NCBI GenBank assembly: GCA_900177435.1
Contig: FXAI01000005.1
Span: forward strand, 233,897-297,896
Reading direction: 5' to 3'
Source: Alteromonadaceae bacterium Bs31
Lineage (GTDB): Bacteria; Pseudomonadota; Gammaproteobacteria; Pseudomonadales; Cellvibrionaceae
Length of the DNA stretch: 64,000 nt
Shown here: piece by piece, positions 62,886 to 64,000 of the stretch
How the letters are laid out: each line of letters begins with the position of its first letter
How positions within the stretch are numbered: the first letter of the stretch is position 1
Position numbers and translations under genes: made by a program
Notes under the pieces: model-generated
What the model saw: only the letters and a program-made list of their open reading frames with translations
Told to the model about the DNA's origin: nothing
Database searches by the model: none

Positions 62886-63650
62886 CTACTTGGCTTGCGC
62901 CTCAAATTGGCCGCCAGTAAGGCCTATGCTGTCGTCTCCCATTAAGAATAAATAGCGATTCATTATTTCTTGCGCAGCGGTAACTGTAGCGGGGTCTTCT
63001 GCAGGATAGGCAGCAGCTCGCATGCGAGTGCGGATGGCTCCCGGGTTAATGGAGTTAAAGCGAATATTTTTCTGTTCGTCGTATTCGTCAGCCAGGGTTT
63101 GCATGAGGTTTTCTGTGGCTGCCTTACTGGCAGCGTAGGCACCCCAATAGGCGCGCCCTTTGTAGCCAACCCCGGAACCAGTAAAAACCACGCTGGCACT
63201 GTTACTGTTGCGCAGCAGGGGCATGAGCGCCCGGGTTAGCAGGAAAGGTGCTGTAACGTTAACCTGAAATACCTTTTGCCACTGCTCGAGCGAATAATTG
63301 GTAATGGGGGTGCGAGGGCCGAGTTCGCCGGCATTGTGCAACAGCCCGTCTACACGGCCAAATTCATTGTTCAGCACATCGGCCGTGGCAGAAAAATCCT
63401 GTTCTGCTGCGCCTTCGAAATTCATCGGCACAATGGCCGGTTGGGGCCAGCCTTTATTTTCAATCTCATCGTAAACGGCTTCGAGTTTTGACAGGGTTCG
63501 CCCCAGTAAAACCAGCGTTGCGCCGTGTTGCGCAAAAGAGAGCGCAGCTGCTTTTCCAATACCGTCACCGGCGCCGGTAACAAGAATGATTTTTTCCTTT
63601 AACAGGTTGTCTGGCGCTGCATAGTTTGCAAGGGTGCGAGAGTCGGCCAT
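62886..63650 (-). CDS. yciK: Short-chain dehydrogenase (YciK-like)
   Basis: 254 residues from ATG 63650 (GGAAGGG upstream; a longer frame begins at 63710). Classical SDR: NAD(P)-binding 'ILVTGAGDGIGKAAALSF' (TGxxxGxG), 'GLLHNAGELGP' (NAG), Ser in 'VVFTGSGVGYKG', catalytic Y-x3-K in 'WGAYAASKAATEN' and 'NSINPGAIRTRM'. The YciK family is this length; substrate is unknown. Follows the phosphatase gene by 20 bases, the same pair as in Pseudomonas (PA3172-PA3173). Confidence 0.93.
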   Translation of the reverse strand: MADSRTLANYAAPDNLLKEKIILVTGAGDGIGKAAALSFAQHGATLVLLGRTLSKLEAVYDEIENKGWPQPAIVPMNFEGAAEQDFSATADVLNNEFGRVDGLLHNAGELGPRTPITNYSLEQWQKVFQVNVTAPFLLTRALMPLLRNSNSASVVFTGSGVGYKGRAYWGAYAASKAATENLMQTLADEYDEQKNIRFNSINPGAIRTRMRAAAYPAEDPATVTAAQEIMNRYLFLMGDDSIGLTGGQFEAQAK

Positions 63651-63670
63651 TAATGCCCTTCCTTTTGAAT

Positions 63671-64000
63671 TTATTCGGAGATGTCTAAGTATGCCTGAAT
63701 TATAGGCCATAGCTCTTTGGCGCTGGTCACGCTATGGGTAGCGCCCCAGTTATCAGGATGATCACCAGCGGGGATATAGCCATAGCCAACAGCGATGGTT
63801 GGCATACCTGCATTCAGGCCGCACTGGATATCGCGCAGGTGATCGCCAATATAAATAGCATTTTCACTGTTACACGCGGCTTGTTTGCAGGCGAGGTACA
63901 AAGCCTCCGGAGAGGGTTTTCTTTCTTTAACGTGTTCGGGGCAAATAGTTGCTACAGGTTCAGAAGCAAATTTAATCTGCTTCATCAGTGGTTCGGTGTA
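63671..64000 (-). CDS. HAD phosphatase, Gph/MupP-like (C-terminal part)
   Basis: 109 codons up to the window edge; the N-terminal half lies outside. HAD motif III/IV region: 'KERKPSPEALYLACKQ' (Lys and Pro of motif III), 'NAIYIGDHLRDIQCGLNAGMPTIAVGYGY' (split; motif IV Asp pair G-D-x-x-x-D). This family includes phosphoglycolate phosphatase Gph and MurNAc-6-P phosphatase MupP. With yciK next to it the arrangement is that of the Pseudomonas ubiG-mupP-yciK operon, so MupP is more likely. Not decided from this part. Confidence 0.85.
   Translation of the reverse strand, partial: YTEPLMKQIKFASEPVATICPEHVKERKPSPEALYLACKQAACNSENAIYIGDHLRDIQCGLNAGMPTIAVGYGYIPAGDHPDNWGATHSVTSAKELWPIIQAYLDISE

Noticed and set aside
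1-64000. CRISPR arrays, insertion sequences, tRNA genes or phage genes
   Set aside because: No regularly spaced direct repeats, transposase frames or tRNA-like folds were noticed in the window.

Overview
The window is one continuous flagellar and chemotaxis gene cluster from a polarly flagellated gammaproteobacterium. Gene order and families (fleQ/fleSR, flhF/fleN, motCD, HsbA/HsbR, ParC/ParP) resemble Pseudomonas and the marine Cellvibrionales (Saccharophagus/Teredinibacter-like). The genus is inferred from layout, not from any search. No tRNA, rRNA, CRISPR array, insertion sequence or phage gene was seen.

Layout. 1-483: start of an unrecognised secreted protein on the minus strand, cut by the window edge. 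777-10989: filament genes, namely two large flagellins, FlaG, the cap FliD, a TPR-methyltransferase, two FliS chaperones and a small FliT-like protein. 11183-16820: master regulator FleQ and the FleS/FleR two-component pair, separated by the purine gene purC. 17288-17482: a small PA3496-like protein. 17818-23745: fliEFGHIJ. 23795-25513 (minus): a LacI-type-sensor/GAF/PAS protein. 26053-35496: a complete second chemotaxis system (STAS, CheY, CheA, CheW, soluble PAS receptor, CheR, CheD, CheB). 35686-38212: HsbA/HsbR/Hpt module. 38422-45614: fliK, fliLMNOPQR and flhB. 45819-47078 (minus): a transglutaminase-like TPR protein. 47320-52751: flhA, flhF, fleN, fliA. 52889-61819: the main chemotaxis system (cheY, cheZ, cheA, cheB, motC, motD, parC, parP, cheW). 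61838-62873: DUF2802 protein and a lipoprotein. 62886-64000 (minus): an SDR and a partial HAD phosphatase. The flg hook/rod genes are not in the window.

Regulation can be read from the DNA. Sigma-54 sites with exact GG-N10-GC spacing precede flagellin 1, the second fliS, fleSR, fliE, fliK and fliL, with weaker ones before the methyltransferase and flhA. Sigma-28 sites precede flagellin 2 and the first fliS. fleQ has a sigma-70-type promoter and a close match to a FleQ box. This fits a FleQ > FleSR/sigma-54 > FliA hierarchy.

The most interesting observations are: two flagellins and two FliS chaperones split the same way between sigma-54 and sigma-28; a folded leader that hides the ribosome-binding site of the FliT-like gene; a hairpin plus T-run inside the leader of the second fliS; a soluble receptor with three near-equal PAS repeats carrying an F-H-x3-P-x-H-Q-R-like signature and a C-terminal CheR tether; a sensor protein without an output domain; and insertion of a whole chemotaxis operon between fliJ and hsbA.
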